From Rhodospirillales bacterium (lineage in GTDB: Bacteria; Pseudomonadota; Alphaproteobacteria; Rhodospirillales; Casp-alpha2), in NCBI GenBank assembly GCA_017640505.1, contig JAEPQO010000001.1, forward strand, positions 388,625 to 452,624: a stretch of DNA of 64,000 nt. The letters run 5' to 3'. The notes beneath the pieces were generated by a model. That model had not been told where the DNA came from, ran no database searches, and saw nothing but the letters and a program-made list of their open reading frames with translations. Numbering within the stretch: position 1 is the first letter of the stretch; the number at the start of each line of letters is the position of its first letter. The translations under genes and the position numbers were made by a program. Positions 1-8,586 of this stretch are shown here, one piece after another.

Positions 1-389
1 TAGCTTTCCGCCGTTTCCTTCATTTTCTGAAGGATGAACGCGGAAATCTGCGAGGGGGAATACTTGTCGTCGTCGACGCTGACCCATGCGTCGCCGTTGT
101 CACCCTTGATGATGTTGTAGGGGACGATCTTCTTGTCTTTCTCGGTGACAGGATCGTCGTAACGGCGGCCGATCAGACGCTTGATCGCAAACAGCGTCTT
201 TTCCGGGTTGGTGACGGCCTGGCGCTTCGCCGGCTGGCCGACAAGACGCTCGCCGGAGTCCGCGAAGGCGACCATCGACGGCGTCGTGCGCGCACCTTCA
301 GCGTTTTCAATAACCTTGGCATCCTTGCCGTCCATTACGGCAACGCACGAGTTCGTCGTGCCCAGGTCGATACCGATAACCTTACTCAT
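1..389 (-). CDS. dnaK: DnaK chaperone (Hsp70), N-terminal part only
   Basis: This is the first ~129 codons of the cytoplasmic Hsp70 chaperone, which binds unfolded peptides in an ATP cycle driven by DnaJ and GrpE. The reading frame runs off the left window edge. The start is ATG at 389, giving [20 protein letters not shown], with the phosphate-1 motif of the actin-like ATPase (IDLGTTNS). It continues through [16 protein letters not shown] and IGRRYDDP, all typical of the nucleotide-binding domain. It is the third gene of hrcA-grpE-dnaK, but a 177-bp gap after grpE holds its own putative promoter and two palindromes. Identity is certain; only the missing C-terminus cannot be judged. Confidence 0.97.
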   Translation of the reverse strand, partial: MSKVIGIDLGTTNSCVAVMDGKDAKVIENAEGARTTPSMVAFADSGERLVGQPAKRQAVTNPEKTLFAIKRLIGRRYDDPVTEKDKKIVPYNIIKGDNGDAWVSVDDDKYSPSQISAFILQKMKETAES

Positions 390-467
390 GATACATGACC
401 TCACTTTCTACGGCTGTCGTTTCCGGCCTTTGCAAGCGCCCGAAACGACCCCTCGGGTTTAGATCCT

Positions 468-485
468 GTCGCCGAATTCGGCGAC
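468..485. repeat. 18-bp perfect palindrome in the dnaK leader
   Basis: GTCGCCGAA followed directly by its reverse complement TTCGGCGAC lies about 80-100 bp before the dnaK start. If the promoter proposed at 503-531 is right, it falls just downstream of the transcription start. It could be an operator or a 5'-UTR hairpin. It does not match the CIRCE operator of HrcA (TTAGCACTC-N9-GAGTGCTAA). The symmetry is seen; any function is inferred. Confidence 0.5.
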
Positions 486-502
486 TTAGTGGATTTGAGT
501 GG

Positions 503-531
503 GATATAAGCCCGGAAATCCGGGCCTGCAA
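503..531 (-). promoter_or_regulatory. Candidate dnaK promoter with a palindromic spacer
   Basis: On the minus strand, TTGCAG (526-531) is followed by TTATAT/TATATC (503-509) at a spacing of 16-17 bp. The spacer is an inverted repeat, GCCCGGA-TT-TCCGGGC (510-525). Transcription would start near 495, giving a leader of about 105 nt before the dnaK ATG at 389. The spacer palindrome could be an operator. Alternatively it could be a weak terminator stem for grpE, but no T-run follows it. The elements are seen; promoter function is inferred. Confidence 0.4.
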
Positions 532-566
532 CGCTTTCCCAACATAATTTTTAGGGCTTTTTTGTC

Positions 567-1331
567 CTATAATTCCTCGTCGAGGTTGGTCCCGGACGGC
601 TTCTTGTCGTCCTCGTAGGCCGTTCCACCGCCCTGGCCCGATTTCTCGGCTGCTGCCTCATCCAGCGTCTGCTGCGACGGCGACGGCGCGGGACCCTGCT
701 TTTCGCCACCCTTGGTGACGCCGACCTTGGCCGGGCGCAAAGGCTGATCACCCAGCATGTAGCCGGCTTCCATAACCTGTCCCACGGTGCCCGCGGGTTT
801 CGAGGCATCTTCGTATTCGAACATGGCTTCGTGCATCTGCGGGTCGAATTTTTCGCCCAGCGGATCGACTTTTTTGATGCCGTTACGGGAAAAGGCATTC
901 TGCATCTCGCGCGCCGTCATCTGCACGCCTTCGAGCAGCGCCTTGATCGAGTCATGATGCAGGGCCTGTTCCGTTTCCACCGCGTCCAGCGCACGGCTCA
1001 GGTTATCCGCGACCACGATCATTTCGCGGGCGAAACCGGCGATCGCACGCTTCGACGCGTTCTCTACGTCGCGTGACGCACGGCGGCGCACGTTCTCGGC
1101 CTCGGCCAGCGCACGCAGCAGCTTGTCCTTGGTGTCTGCAAGTTCGGCTTCAAGCGTGGAGGCAACACCTTCCGGATCTTCCTCGTCGTCGGACGCATCA
1201 GTGCGGCCTTCCATTTCGGCGCCCTCGTCCGTCGGCTGGGAATCCTCGGATACGTCTTCGGCGCTTTCCGCCTGGGCGTCTTCGGGCTTTTCCTCGTCTG
1301 CCGGCATCTCGGCTTTTTCCTGGCTTTGCAT
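567..1331 (-). CDS. grpE: GrpE nucleotide exchange factor
   Basis: GrpE is a homodimeric cochaperone that drives ADP release from DnaK. At 254 residues it is somewhat longer than the usual ~200. The first ~50 residues are acidic and low-complexity, followed by a long helix (LEAELADTKDKLLRALAEAE). The C-terminal beta domain carries the family signature around MHEAMFEYED and GTVGQVMEAGYMLGDQPLRP. The last ~40 residues are polar and probably disordered. The ATG at 1331 has an AGGA ribosome site a few bases upstream. hrcA ends 16 bp before it, so the two are one transcript, and dnaK follows on the same strand. Confidence 0.96.
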   Translation of the reverse strand: MQSQEKAEMPADEEKPEDAQAESAEDVSEDSQPTDEGAEMEGRTDASDDEEDPEGVASTLEAELADTKDKLLRALAEAENVRRRASRDVENASKRAIAGFAREMIVVADNLSRALDAVETEQALHHDSIKALLEGVQMTAREMQNAFSRNGIKKVDPLGEKFDPQMHEAMFEYEDASKPAGTVGQVMEAGYMLGDQPLRPAKVGVTKGGEKQGPAPSPSQQTLDEAAAEKSGQGGGTAYEDDKKPSGTNLDEEL

Positions 1332-1347
1332 GGTCTTCCTAACGTTC

Positions 1348-2394
1348 TTAACGGAACCGTTCGCCGATCATCCGGGCCGTGTAATCGACCATCGGAATAA
1401 TCCGCGCGTAATTCATTCGTGTCGGGCCGATCACACCGATCGCACCGACAATATGATTGGCGTCGTTGCGGTAGGGCCCGACGATCATCGAGCAACCGGC
1501 AACATTGAACAACTTGTTGTCCGCACCGATGAAGATTTGGACTCCATCGGCGGCGTTCGCAAGGCTCAACAGCTTGAGCATCTCGTTTTTCGTTTCCAGC
1601 GCGTCGAACAGCGAGCGGATACGTTCAAGATCGGTCAGCGCCGTGACGTCCTCCAGAAGCTTCGACTGACCGCGCACGATCAGCGTGCCCGACGCGTCCG
1701 TTGCCTCGCCATTGCCGGACCACGTTGCAAGACCGCTTTCGACGACCTTCTGCGTCAATTCATCAAGCTGCGCCTGATGGCTTTCGAGCTCGGCCACGAT
1801 CTCGTCCAACGCTTCCTGCAGCGTGCGGCCGACGAGGCGCGCGCTCAGATAATTGGTGGCCTGCACAAGCGCCGACGGCGGCAGCGTCATCGGCACGTTG
1901 ATCAGTCGGTTTTCGACGACGCCGCTTTCGGTCACCAGTACGACAAGGCCACGACCGGGGCTGAGACTGACGAATTCGATGTGCTTGAGCGGGCTGTCGG
2001 TCTTGGGCGCGAAGACAAGGCTGGCGAAACCGGTGAGGCCGGAAAGCGCGGTGGTGGCTTCCTCCAGCACCTGATCGACGCTCTGTGAAGAGCCGGCGCA
2101 CTGCGCCTCGATCTGCTTGCGTTCCTCGTCCGAGATATTGCCGACCTCGAGAATACCGTCGACGAAGAGCCGGAGGCCCGCGTCCGTCGGCATCCGGCCA
2201 GCGGACGTGTGCGGTGAAAACAGCAGCCCCGCATCCTCGAGATCCGCCATCACGTTGCGGATCGTCGCCGGCGACAGGCTCTGCGTCATGCGGCGCGCGA
2301 TGGTGCGCGAGCCCACGGGATCACCCGTGTCACAATAGGCCTCGACGATGAGGCGGAAGATCTCCCGCGAGCGCTCGTTCAGTTCGGCAATCAT
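1348..2394 (-). CDS. hrcA: HrcA heat-inducible transcription repressor
   Basis: HrcA is the CIRCE-binding repressor of class I heat-shock genes. The N-terminus (MIAELNERSREIFRLIVEAY) begins the winged-helix DNA-binding domain, followed by DPVGSRTIARRM and LSPATIRNVMADLEDAGL. The C-terminal GAF-like dimerisation half ends with IGVIGPTRMNYARIIPMVDY, the usual HrcA ending. I chose ATG 2394 because conservation starts there. An in-frame start at 2427 would add MCMPWKVLIQK, which does not look conserved. The length is then 348 aa, normal for the family. No CIRCE element is visible in this window, so its target is probably groESL elsewhere. Confidence 0.94.
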   Translation of the reverse strand: MIAELNERSREIFRLIVEAYCDTGDPVGSRTIARRMTQSLSPATIRNVMADLEDAGLLFSPHTSAGRMPTDAGLRLFVDGILEVGNISDEERKQIEAQCAGSSQSVDQVLEEATTALSGLTGFASLVFAPKTDSPLKHIEFVSLSPGRGLVVLVTESGVVENRLINVPMTLPPSALVQATNYLSARLVGRTLQEALDEIVAELESHQAQLDELTQKVVESGLATWSGNGEATDASGTLIVRGQSKLLEDVTALTDLERIRSLFDALETKNEMLKLLSLANAADGVQIFIGADNKLFNVAGCSMIVGPYRNDANHIVGAIGVIGPTRMNYARIIPMVDYTARMIGERFR

Positions 2395-2565
2395 CTTTTG
2401 TATCAGCACCTTCCATGGCATGCACAAAAGTCGGCGTTATGTAGTTTCCGCCTTTCGGCCCGTCAACTCAATGAAAGCATAAATAAAACCGCGCGTTGGC
2501 GGCTTTACGGGGCAAGTACGAGCCGCTAGCTTGGCCGTCGTTTCAAAGTAATTGGAGATTACCCT

Positions 2566-3282
2566 ATGCGCCCTTCCGGCCGCCAAGCAGATCAGATGCG
2601 CGACGTCGTCCTCGAAGTGGGCGTTGCCAAACATGCCGAAGGGTCATGCCTTGCAAAGTTCGGGCACACGCACGTGCTGTGTACCGCCAGCGTCGAACAG
2701 CGTGTGCCGCCCTGGCTGCGTGACAGCGGCAAGGGCTGGGTGACGGCGGAATACGGCATGCTGCCGCGCTCCACGCACACACGCACCAACCGCGAGGCCG
2801 CGCGCGGCAAACAGTCGGGCCGGACTCAGGAGATCCAGCGCCTGATCGGCCGCTCGCTTCGCGCCGTCACCGATCTCGCCGCCATGGGCGAGCTGCAAAT
2901 CAAGCTCGACTGTGACGTGATCCAGGCCGACGGCGGCACGCGGACGGCGTCGATTACCGGTGCGTATGTTGCGCTCTACCGCGCGTTCCAGACCTGCCAG
3001 AACTTAGGCATCATCGACAGCATACCGCTGATCGACAGCGTCGCCGCCGTGTCGTGCGGCGTGTTTGAAGGCGCAAGCGTGTTGGATCTGGACTATGATG
3101 AGGATTCCAACGCCGAGGCCGACGCCAACTTCGTGCTCACCGGCAAGGGCGGGATTGTCGAAATTCAGGGCACCGCCGAGGCGGACCCATTTTCCGAAGA
3201 GACTTTCATGGAGCTGATGGGCCTTGCCAAGAAGGGCGTCCAGGAACTGACGGCGGCACAGAACGCCGCGCTTGGTCTCTGA
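2566..3282 (+). CDS. rph: Ribonuclease PH
   Basis: RNase PH is a phosphorolytic 3'-5' exoribonuclease that trims tRNA 3' ends as a hexameric ring. At 238 aa it has the family's usual length. It opens with [14 protein letters not shown] and has the signature [18 protein letters not shown] at about residues 116-133 and [25 protein letters not shown] around 77-100. The ATG follows an AATTGGAGATT leader. It is divergent from hrcA and begins the rph-rdgB-hemW cluster, an arrangement common in alphaproteobacteria. Confidence 0.97.
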   Translation: MRPSGRQADQMRDVVLEVGVAKHAEGSCLAKFGHTHVLCTASVEQRVPPWLRDSGKGWVTAEYGMLPRSTHTRTNREAARGKQSGRTQEIQRLIGRSLRAVTDLAAMGELQIKLDCDVIQADGGTRTASITGAYVALYRAFQTCQNLGIIDSIPLIDSVAAVSCGVFEGASVLDLDYDEDSNAEADANFVLTGKGGIVEIQGTAEADPFSEETFMELMGLAKKGVQELTAAQNAALGL

Positions 3283-3291
3283 GGTCCGACA

Positions 3292-3897
3292 ATGGCGCGC
3301 CGGTTCGATGAGAACAAACTGGTGATCGCCAGCCACAATGCGGGCAAGGTGCGGGAAATCGGCGACCTGATGGCGCCGTTCGGTGTCGAGGTCGTGTCCG
3401 CCGGCGAGCTCGACCTTCCGGAACCTGAAGAAACCGGCGAGACTTTCGTCGCAAATGCCCTGTTGAAGGCGCACGCCGCGGCCGAAGGGGCGAAACTGCC
3501 GGCGCTCGCCGACGATTCCGGCCTTGCGGTAACCGCGCTCGACGGTGCACCCGGCATCTATTCGGCACGCTGGGCGGGGCCCGAGAAAGATTTCAACGTG
3601 GCGATGGAAAAGGTCGAGGAACTGCTCCGCGGCGCCGAGGACCGTTCCGCCAGGTTCGTCTGCGCGCTGGCACTGGCCTGGCCGGATGGTCATGCGGAAG
3701 TGTTCGAAGGCACCGTCGAAGGCGAAATTACCTGGCCGCCCACGGGCGAGAAAGGATTCGGTTACGATCCGATCTTCACCGCCGACGGCGAAACGATTAC
3801 GTTCGGCGAAATGGAACCGGAACGGAAACACGCGCTATCCCACCGTGCCGATGCCTTCCGCAAGCTGGTCGCCGCATGTTTCGATAGCGAAACTTAA
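3292..3897 (+). CDS. rdgB: dITP/XTP pyrophosphatase (RdgB/HAM1)
   Basis: This enzyme hydrolyses non-canonical purine triphosphates (dITP, XTP) to monophosphates, keeping them out of nucleic acid. At 201 aa it shows the N-terminal substrate loop ([13 protein letters not shown], residues 11-23), the ADDSGL catalytic motif near 73-78, [10 protein letters not shown] at 87-96, and [11 protein letters not shown] and ALSHRADAF toward the C-terminus. It starts 9 bp after the rph stop with a GAGG ribosome site, so it is co-transcribed with rph. Confidence 0.97.
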   Translation: MARRFDENKLVIASHNAGKVREIGDLMAPFGVEVVSAGELDLPEPEETGETFVANALLKAHAAAEGAKLPALADDSGLAVTALDGAPGIYSARWAGPEKDFNVAMEKVEELLRGAEDRSARFVCALALAWPDGHAEVFEGTVEGEITWPPTGEKGFGYDPIFTADGETITFGEMEPERKHALSHRADAFRKLVAACFDSET

Positions 3898-3907
3898 GGG
3901 CCCGGCT

Positions 3908-5056
3908 ATGGCCACCGACGATCCCGGTTTCGGCGTTTACGTGCACTGGCCGTTCTGCGAGCGGATTTGCCCCTATTGCGATTTCAACGTCCACACGGCC
4001 CGCGAAATCAACGAAGCGGCGTGGCATGATGCGTTGATCGCGGAGCTCGCTCATTACGCGGCCGATCTGCCGGACCGGACCGTTACCAGCATCTATTTCG
4101 GCGGCGGCACACCATCATTGATGCCACCCGAAACGATTCGCACCCTTATCGATTCGGTTGCGTCACATTGGTCCACGGCGGACGATCCCGAGATCACGCT
4201 CGAAACGAATCCGACGTCATCGGAACGAGCCCGCCTGGAGGAATTCAAGGCGGCCGGCATCAACCGGTTATCCATCGGCGTGCAGTCCTTCGACGACGTG
4301 GCCCTTGCGTTTCTGGGCCGGGATCATTCCGGAGCCGATGCAATCCGCACGCTGGAAGCTGCCCGCGCAACGTTTGACCGTGTCACTTTCGATCTGATCT
4401 ACGCGCGCCCGGGTCAATCCCGGAACGACTGGCAGCGCGAACTGGCCCAGGCACTTCGTTACGCAGGCGGACATATATCGCTCTATCAGCTCACCATCGA
4501 GAGCGGCACGCCGTTCTTCCGCGAACACGTCGAGGTGCCCGACGATGACATCACCGCGGACATGTTCGAAGCCACGCAGGCCGTGCTAACGGAGGCCGGG
4601 ATGCCGGCCTACGAAATTTCGAACCATGCCCGGCCCGGCGAGGAGAGCCGTCACAACCTGACCTGCTGGCGGGGCGGCGATTACCTTGGCATCGGCCCCG
4701 GCGCGCATGGGCGCCTGACCGTCGACGGCGCCTTTTTCGGCACGCACCAGATCCATAACCCCACGCGCTGGCTGAAACTTACCCGGGAAAGGGGACACGG
4801 CACGGCAAAGCGCCGCCCGCTTACTGCCGACGACCGTGCTCGAGAACTGATCATGATGGGCATGCGGCTGGTCGAAGGGATTGCGCTCGACCGCTTCACG
4901 AACACCAGCGGCACGGAATTCGACGCCGTCGTCGATGCGGCCGCGCTCGAGCGTCTCGTCGAAGGTGGACTTCTGGAACGGGATCACGGGCAGGTCCGCG
5001 CCACGGCGGCAGGGCGGCAGCGCCTGAACGCGCTGCTGACGGCATTACTGAAGTGA
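3908..5056 (+). CDS. hemW: HemW radical-SAM haem chaperone
   Basis: HemW is a CPN-like radical-SAM protein that carries haem. It is often mislabelled oxygen-independent coproporphyrinogen oxidase. The 382-aa protein has the 4Fe-4S cysteines in PFCERICPYCDFN (C17, C21, C24), then IYFGGGTPSLM near 63-72 and LSIGVQSF. The ATG at 3908 was chosen because it directly precedes the conserved GVYVHWPFC, and an open frame upstream is non-homologous. HemW carries only the CxxxCxxC cluster motif followed by DF, which fits HemW rather than true HemN. The stop at 5056 abuts the stop of the convergent gene with no gap. Confidence 0.93.
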   Translation: MATDDPGFGVYVHWPFCERICPYCDFNVHTAREINEAAWHDALIAELAHYAADLPDRTVTSIYFGGGTPSLMPPETIRTLIDSVASHWSTADDPEITLETNPTSSERARLEEFKAAGINRLSIGVQSFDDVALAFLGRDHSGADAIRTLEAARATFDRVTFDLIYARPGQSRNDWQRELAQALRYAGGHISLYQLTIESGTPFFREHVEVPDDDITADMFEATQAVLTEAGMPAYEISNHARPGEESRHNLTCWRGGDYLGIGPGAHGRLTVDGAFFGTHQIHNPTRWLKLTRERGHGTAKRRPLTADDRARELIMMGMRLVEGIALDRFTNTSGTEFDAVVDAAALERLVEGGLLERDHGQVRATAAGRQRLNALLTALLK

Positions 5057-6571
5057 TCAGTTGATCCGCGGCTGGAAGCTCTCCGGGGCCGGGTCAAGGA
5101 CCTTCGACGCCCGCCGCGTGATCTCCAAGACGGCCAAGCCGCGCTCGGTAATCCCACTCGGCATGAGGCGGAAAATGCCGTCCCGTCCCCAGTATCCGTT
5201 GGGCGACGCAAGGGCCTGCGCCGAATAGTTCGGACCGTCGTCACCCTGGCCCAGCACCGCCGCGAGGGCCGCCGCGTCGTAGGCAATTGTGGCCAGCCGT
5301 GGCGGCGTCTCGCCGAACGTTGCGCTGTATTCCTTGACGAAATCGGCACGTGCCTGCGGGTCGGGCGCCGCGTACCAGGCCCCGACAAGTGCCGGCTCGT
5401 TCCCGAGCCCGGGGACATCCCACTGCCCGGTGCCGAGGATCTGCACGACCGCCGGGTCGACATCGAAGAACGGCAACAAGGCGGCAATCTGCTGCAGCCG
5501 CTTGCCGCCGTCGGCAACCAGAAGCGAATCGAACGGCAGGTCGCCCGCCGTCTGCAGCTGTTCCAGGCGCTCCAGCGTTTTCTTCGAAATCTCGTCGTCG
5601 AGCTGCTTCAGCTCGGCGATCTGGCGCTGCAGCTCCTGTTTGCGCGCTTCGAAGTCGGAGATTTCGCGGACAACCTCGGTGTAGTCTTCCGCGTTCGGGT
5701 CATAAAGCCGGGCCCGCGATACCTCGACGCCGTACTGAAGCGTGACCTGCTGCATCGCCTGCAATACCGCGGCGCCGTAGGCGTTGTCCGGCGCCAGCAG
5801 ACCGAACCGCGTCAGGCCGCGCGAAATGGCATATCCGAGCACCCGCTCTGTCTGTGCCGACGGCAGGAACCCCATGACGTACACCCCGTCGCCGGCGGCG
5901 TTGCGGTCGCTCGAAAATCCGACAACAGGTACGTTGGCCGCCCGCGCAATCGGGCCGACCGCCTGGACGGAAGCCGACAGAAGCGGCCCAATAATCAATT
6001 GCGCGCCGTCGCCGATGGCGAGTTGCGCGGCGGCCAGCGCACCGTCGACGGACCCACCCGTGTCATGGGGCAGCAGTTCGAACCGGTCGTCGGCAAATTG
6101 AAAGAGCGCCAGTTGCGCCGCGTTGAGCATCGCCTGACCCACTTTTGCGGCCGGGCCGCTCAACGGCACCAGCAGGGCGACGCGTACCGAGTCCACACTG
6201 GCGGCGGGCACGGTCGACGTCATGATTTCGGGTGCCGCCGCGTTGGGATTAAGCGGGCGATTCAGCAATTCGGCCAGCGACGGCAGGGGTTCTCCGGCGC
6301 GTGCACGTGGCGCCGTCTGCGGTACGGGCTGCAATTTCGGACCGGGCGGAACGCGCGGACCGGAAACCGGCGGAAGCTGCTGCGAGCGGGGCAAATTGTT
6401 CGCCGTTTGAGACTGCGACGGCCCTGCGACCATCGGCTTTCCTTGCTCCCCGCCGCCGATTACGGAATGCTGGCAGCCGGCAAGCACAAGAAGGCCCAGA
6501 CATGGCACGAGCAGGGAAAAAACACGGCACGCATTCGCAATCGAACGCCGGTAAGCGGGGGATTGAAACAT
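5057..6571 (-). CDS. LpoA-like lipoprotein with periplasmic-binding fold
   Basis: This is an outer-membrane or periplasmic lipoprotein related to the penicillin-binding protein activator LpoA and to branched-chain amino acid binding proteins. The 504-aa product has a signal peptide ending in the lipobox LVLAGC (lipidated Cys33), then a Pro/Gln-rich linker. A type-I periplasmic-binding fold follows, beginning VRVALLVPLSGPAAKVGQAM. A charged insert (FEARKQELQRQIAELKQLDD) is predicted to be coiled. The start at 6571 was chosen from the AGAGG ribosome site and the signal peptide; the longer frame to 6679 is not secretable. Its 5' end overlaps that of the divergent rsmI by 70 bp. A role in activating peptidoglycan synthesis is inferred from family only. 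Confidence 0.85.
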   Translation of the reverse strand: MFQSPAYRRSIANACRVFSLLVPCLGLLVLAGCQHSVIGGGEQGKPMVAGPSQSQTANNLPRSQQLPPVSGPRVPPGPKLQPVPQTAPRARAGEPLPSLAELLNRPLNPNAAAPEIMTSTVPAASVDSVRVALLVPLSGPAAKVGQAMLNAAQLALFQFADDRFELLPHDTGGSVDGALAAAQLAIGDGAQLIIGPLLSASVQAVGPIARAANVPVVGFSSDRNAAGDGVYVMGFLPSAQTERVLGYAISRGLTRFGLLAPDNAYGAAVLQAMQQVTLQYGVEVSRARLYDPNAEDYTEVVREISDFEARKQELQRQIAELKQLDDEISKKTLERLEQLQTAGDLPFDSLLVADGGKRLQQIAALLPFFDVDPAVVQILGTGQWDVPGLGNEPALVGAWYAAPDPQARADFVKEYSATFGETPPRLATIAYDAAALAAVLGQGDDGPNYSAQALASPNGYWGRDGIFRLMPSGITERGLAVLEITRRASKVLDPAPESFQPRIN

Positions 6572-7494
6572 CTGCCTCTCGTTCAGTCGATGCCGGTCGC
6601 GACACCGGAGACGGTAGCCGCTTGCCCGAAGCGAGTAAACCGCAACAAGGCCTTGCGCGCGGTCTTTATATTGTGGCAACTCCGATCGGCAATGCGGCCG
6701 ATATCACGATCAGAGCGCTGGATATTCTGCGGCGCGCCGACATCATTGCCTGCGAGGATACGCGCGTTACCGGAAAGCTGCTGCACCTGCATGGCATTCC
6801 ACATGGCAAACTGATTTCCTATCACGAACATAACGCGCCCAAGGCCGGCCCGCGGATCATGGAACACCTCAATTCAGGCGAAATCGTGGCGCTGGTCTCG
6901 GATGCCGGAACGCCGATGATCAACGATCCCGGATACAGGCTGGCGGAACTTTGCCGCGCCGGTGGCATTGCCGTTCACGCGGCACCCGGCCCGTCGGCGG
7001 TCACAAACGCACTGGTCCTTGCCGGTCTGCCGACGGACCGCTTCATGTATGCTGGCTTTCCGCCGCCGAAGCAGGGCAAGCGCCGCACCTGGCTCGGCGA
7101 TATAGCTGCCGTCAACGCCACGCTTGTTTTTCTCGAATCGCCGCAACGCCTGGCGGCTGCGCTCGCCGACATGACCGCCGTGTTCGGTCCGCGTCCGGCC
7201 TGCGTCCTGCGCGAGATGACAAAGATGTTCGAAGAGGCACGCCACGGCACGCTCGATGAGCTCGCGGCTTTCTATGAAACCGCCGGGCCGCCGAAAGGGG
7301 AAGTCACATTGGTCGTCGGTGGACCTTTGGCGGCGGATGAACCGAGTGCCGACGATGTCGACGACCGGCTCAGGGAGCTGCTTCGGACCGAAAGCGTACG
7401 TGAAGCGGCGGCGCAGGTCGCCGCCGAAACCGGGATCGCGCGGCGAGACGCCTACAACATGGCACTTGTGATCAAGGCGGAAGAGAACGAATGA
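6502..7494 (+). CDS. rsmI: 16S rRNA C1402 2'-O-methyltransferase RsmI
   Basis: RsmI methylates the ribose of C1402 in 16S rRNA using SAM. The conserved core starts GLYIVATPIGNAADITIRAL, with CEDTRVTGKLL, SDAGTPMINDPGYRL and AAPGPSAVTNALVLAGLPTD as in the tetrapyrrole-methylase fold. ATG 6502 has an AAGG box upstream. It gives a ~50-residue basic N-terminal extension (MARAGKKHGTHSQSNAGKRG) before the conserved core, which is unusual, but no later ATG or GTG in frame precedes the core. The extension overlaps the start of the divergent lipoprotein gene. The 3' end overlaps yraN by 4 bp (ATGA). Confidence 0.93.
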   Translation: MARAGKKHGTHSQSNAGKRGIETSASRSVDAGRDTGDGSRLPEASKPQQGLARGLYIVATPIGNAADITIRALDILRRADIIACEDTRVTGKLLHLHGIPHGKLISYHEHNAPKAGPRIMEHLNSGEIVALVSDAGTPMINDPGYRLAELCRAGGIAVHAAPGPSAVTNALVLAGLPTDRFMYAGFPPPKQGKRRTWLGDIAAVNATLVFLESPQRLAAALADMTAVFGPRPACVLREMTKMFEEARHGTLDELAAFYETAGPPKGEVTLVVGGPLAADEPSADDVDDRLRELLRTESVREAAAQVAAETGIARRDAYNMALVIKAEENE

Positions 7495-7853
7495 ATAATC
7501 CGGACCGGCGGCGGGCGAACCGGCGCGGGCGCCACGCCGAAACGGTCGCGGCAGGTCTTTTGCGGCTGAAGGGATATCGGATCCTCGCGCGCGGTTACCG
7601 GACCCCGGTCGGTGAAATCGACGTCATAGCGACACGCGGCCGCGTTGTCGCCTTTATCGAAGTCAAGGCGCGGGACAATCTCGATACGGCGCTGGCCGCG
7701 GTTGGCCCTAAGCAGCGCATCCGCATCCAGCGCGCCGCCGAACAGTTCATGGCCATGCACGCTGGGCTGCAGGGGCACGACCTGCGCTTCGACGTCGTCG
7801 CCGTCGTCCCCGGCAAACTGCCGCGGCATGTCGTCGACGCCTGGCGTCCGTAG
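7491..7853 (+). CDS. yraN: UPF0102 (YraN-family) nuclease-fold protein
   Basis: This 120-aa protein belongs to UPF0102, a small restriction-endonuclease-like family that nearly always sits beside rsmI. The core is visible: GRHAETVAAGLLRLKGYRIL, then VGEIDVIA and FIEVKARD, which form the E-x-D ... E-x-K constellation of PD-(D/E)XK nucleases. The biological substrate is not firmly known. It is translationally coupled to rsmI through an ATGA overlap. Confidence 0.9.
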   Translation: MNNPDRRRANRRGRHAETVAAGLLRLKGYRILARGYRTPVGEIDVIATRGRVVAFIEVKARDNLDTALAAVGPKQRIRIQRAAEQFMAMHAGLQGHDLRFDVVAVVPGKLPRHVVDAWRP

Positions 7854-7856
7854 TGG

Positions 7857-7874
7857 AAAACGGGCGCTCGTTTT
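7857..7874 (+). terminator. Candidate terminator after yraN
   Basis: An inverted repeat AAAACG-GGCGCT-CGTTTT lies 4 bp after the yraN stop. It ends in a run of four T. The stem is short (6 bp, or 9 with one mismatch), so termination strength is doubtful. Confidence 0.35.
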
Positions 7875-7977
7875 ATGCGTTGCAGCATGATTTTTTACAG
7901 CGGCAATATTTCTGGTGTAGCATCTGGGCGTCGGGACGCTATACCGGCGTGAATGTGCTTTTGACGGAATTTTTAAA

Positions 7978-8586
7978 ATGAGCAGGGCGTCAACGATGCG
8001 CCGATACGGAATATTGGTTTATGCCGCCGTGCTGGTGGCGGCGATGCAACTTTCAGGCTGTGTCGGCATGGTGATCGGCGGTGCCGCGACGGCCGGCGTC
8101 GCCGCGTATCAGGAACGCGGCATCAAGGGTGTCGCCCAGGATACCGCGACGGCAACGAAGGTTCGCGCGAATATGCTTGATGCAAATGACGAGCTTTTCA
8201 GAGACGTCGGCATCGAAGTCTACGAAGGCCGGGTCCTTCTGACCGGCCGCGTGCCGACTGAGGAACGCCGCGCCGAGGCGGTCAAGATTGCGTGGGGCGT
8301 GAGCGACGTCAAAGACGTCATCAACGAAGTCCTGGTCAGCGAAAATCCGCTGTCTGATATTGCCAATGATTCGTGGATCACGACCCAGCTCAAATCGAAG
8401 ATGACCTTCGACAAGGACATCCTTGCCATCAATTATTCGATCGAAACGGTTGGCGCCGTGATTTACCTGATCGGCATCGCCCAGGACGACGCGGAACTGC
8501 AGCGCGTCATCAACCACGCCCGCGGCATTAAATACGTCAAAAGGGTGGTCAGCCACGTCCGCGTCAAATCGGCGGCGGCGTCGTGA
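7978..8586 (+). CDS. BON-domain lipoprotein (DolP/YraP-like)
   Basis: This is an envelope lipoprotein of 202 aa. A signal peptide leads to lipobox LSGC (Cys28), and two BON domains follow (about residues 60-120 and 130-196), each with the pattern KVRANMLDAN ... VEVYEGRVLLTGRV and TTQLKSKMTF ... GAVIYLIGIAQ. Two BON domains after a lipidated Cys match DolP, which supports outer-membrane integrity in enterobacteria; the function here is inferred. The position next to rsmI-yraN matches the arrangement in other proteobacteria. The stop overlaps the GTG start of the next gene by 4 bp. Confidence 0.88.
   Translation: MSRASTMRRYGILVYAAVLVAAMQLSGCVGMVIGGAATAGVAAYQERGIKGVAQDTATATKVRANMLDANDELFRDVGIEVYEGRVLLTGRVPTEERRAEAVKIAWGVSDVKDVINEVLVSENPLSDIANDSWITTQLKSKMTFDKDILAINYSIETVGAVIYLIGIAQDDAELQRVINHARGIKYVKRVVSHVRVKSAAAS

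Noticed and set aside
390-2565. CIRCE operator for HrcA
   Set aside because: I searched the gaps around hrcA, grpE and dnaK by eye for TTAGCACTC-N9-GAGTGCTAA and found none; the palindromes there have different sequences.
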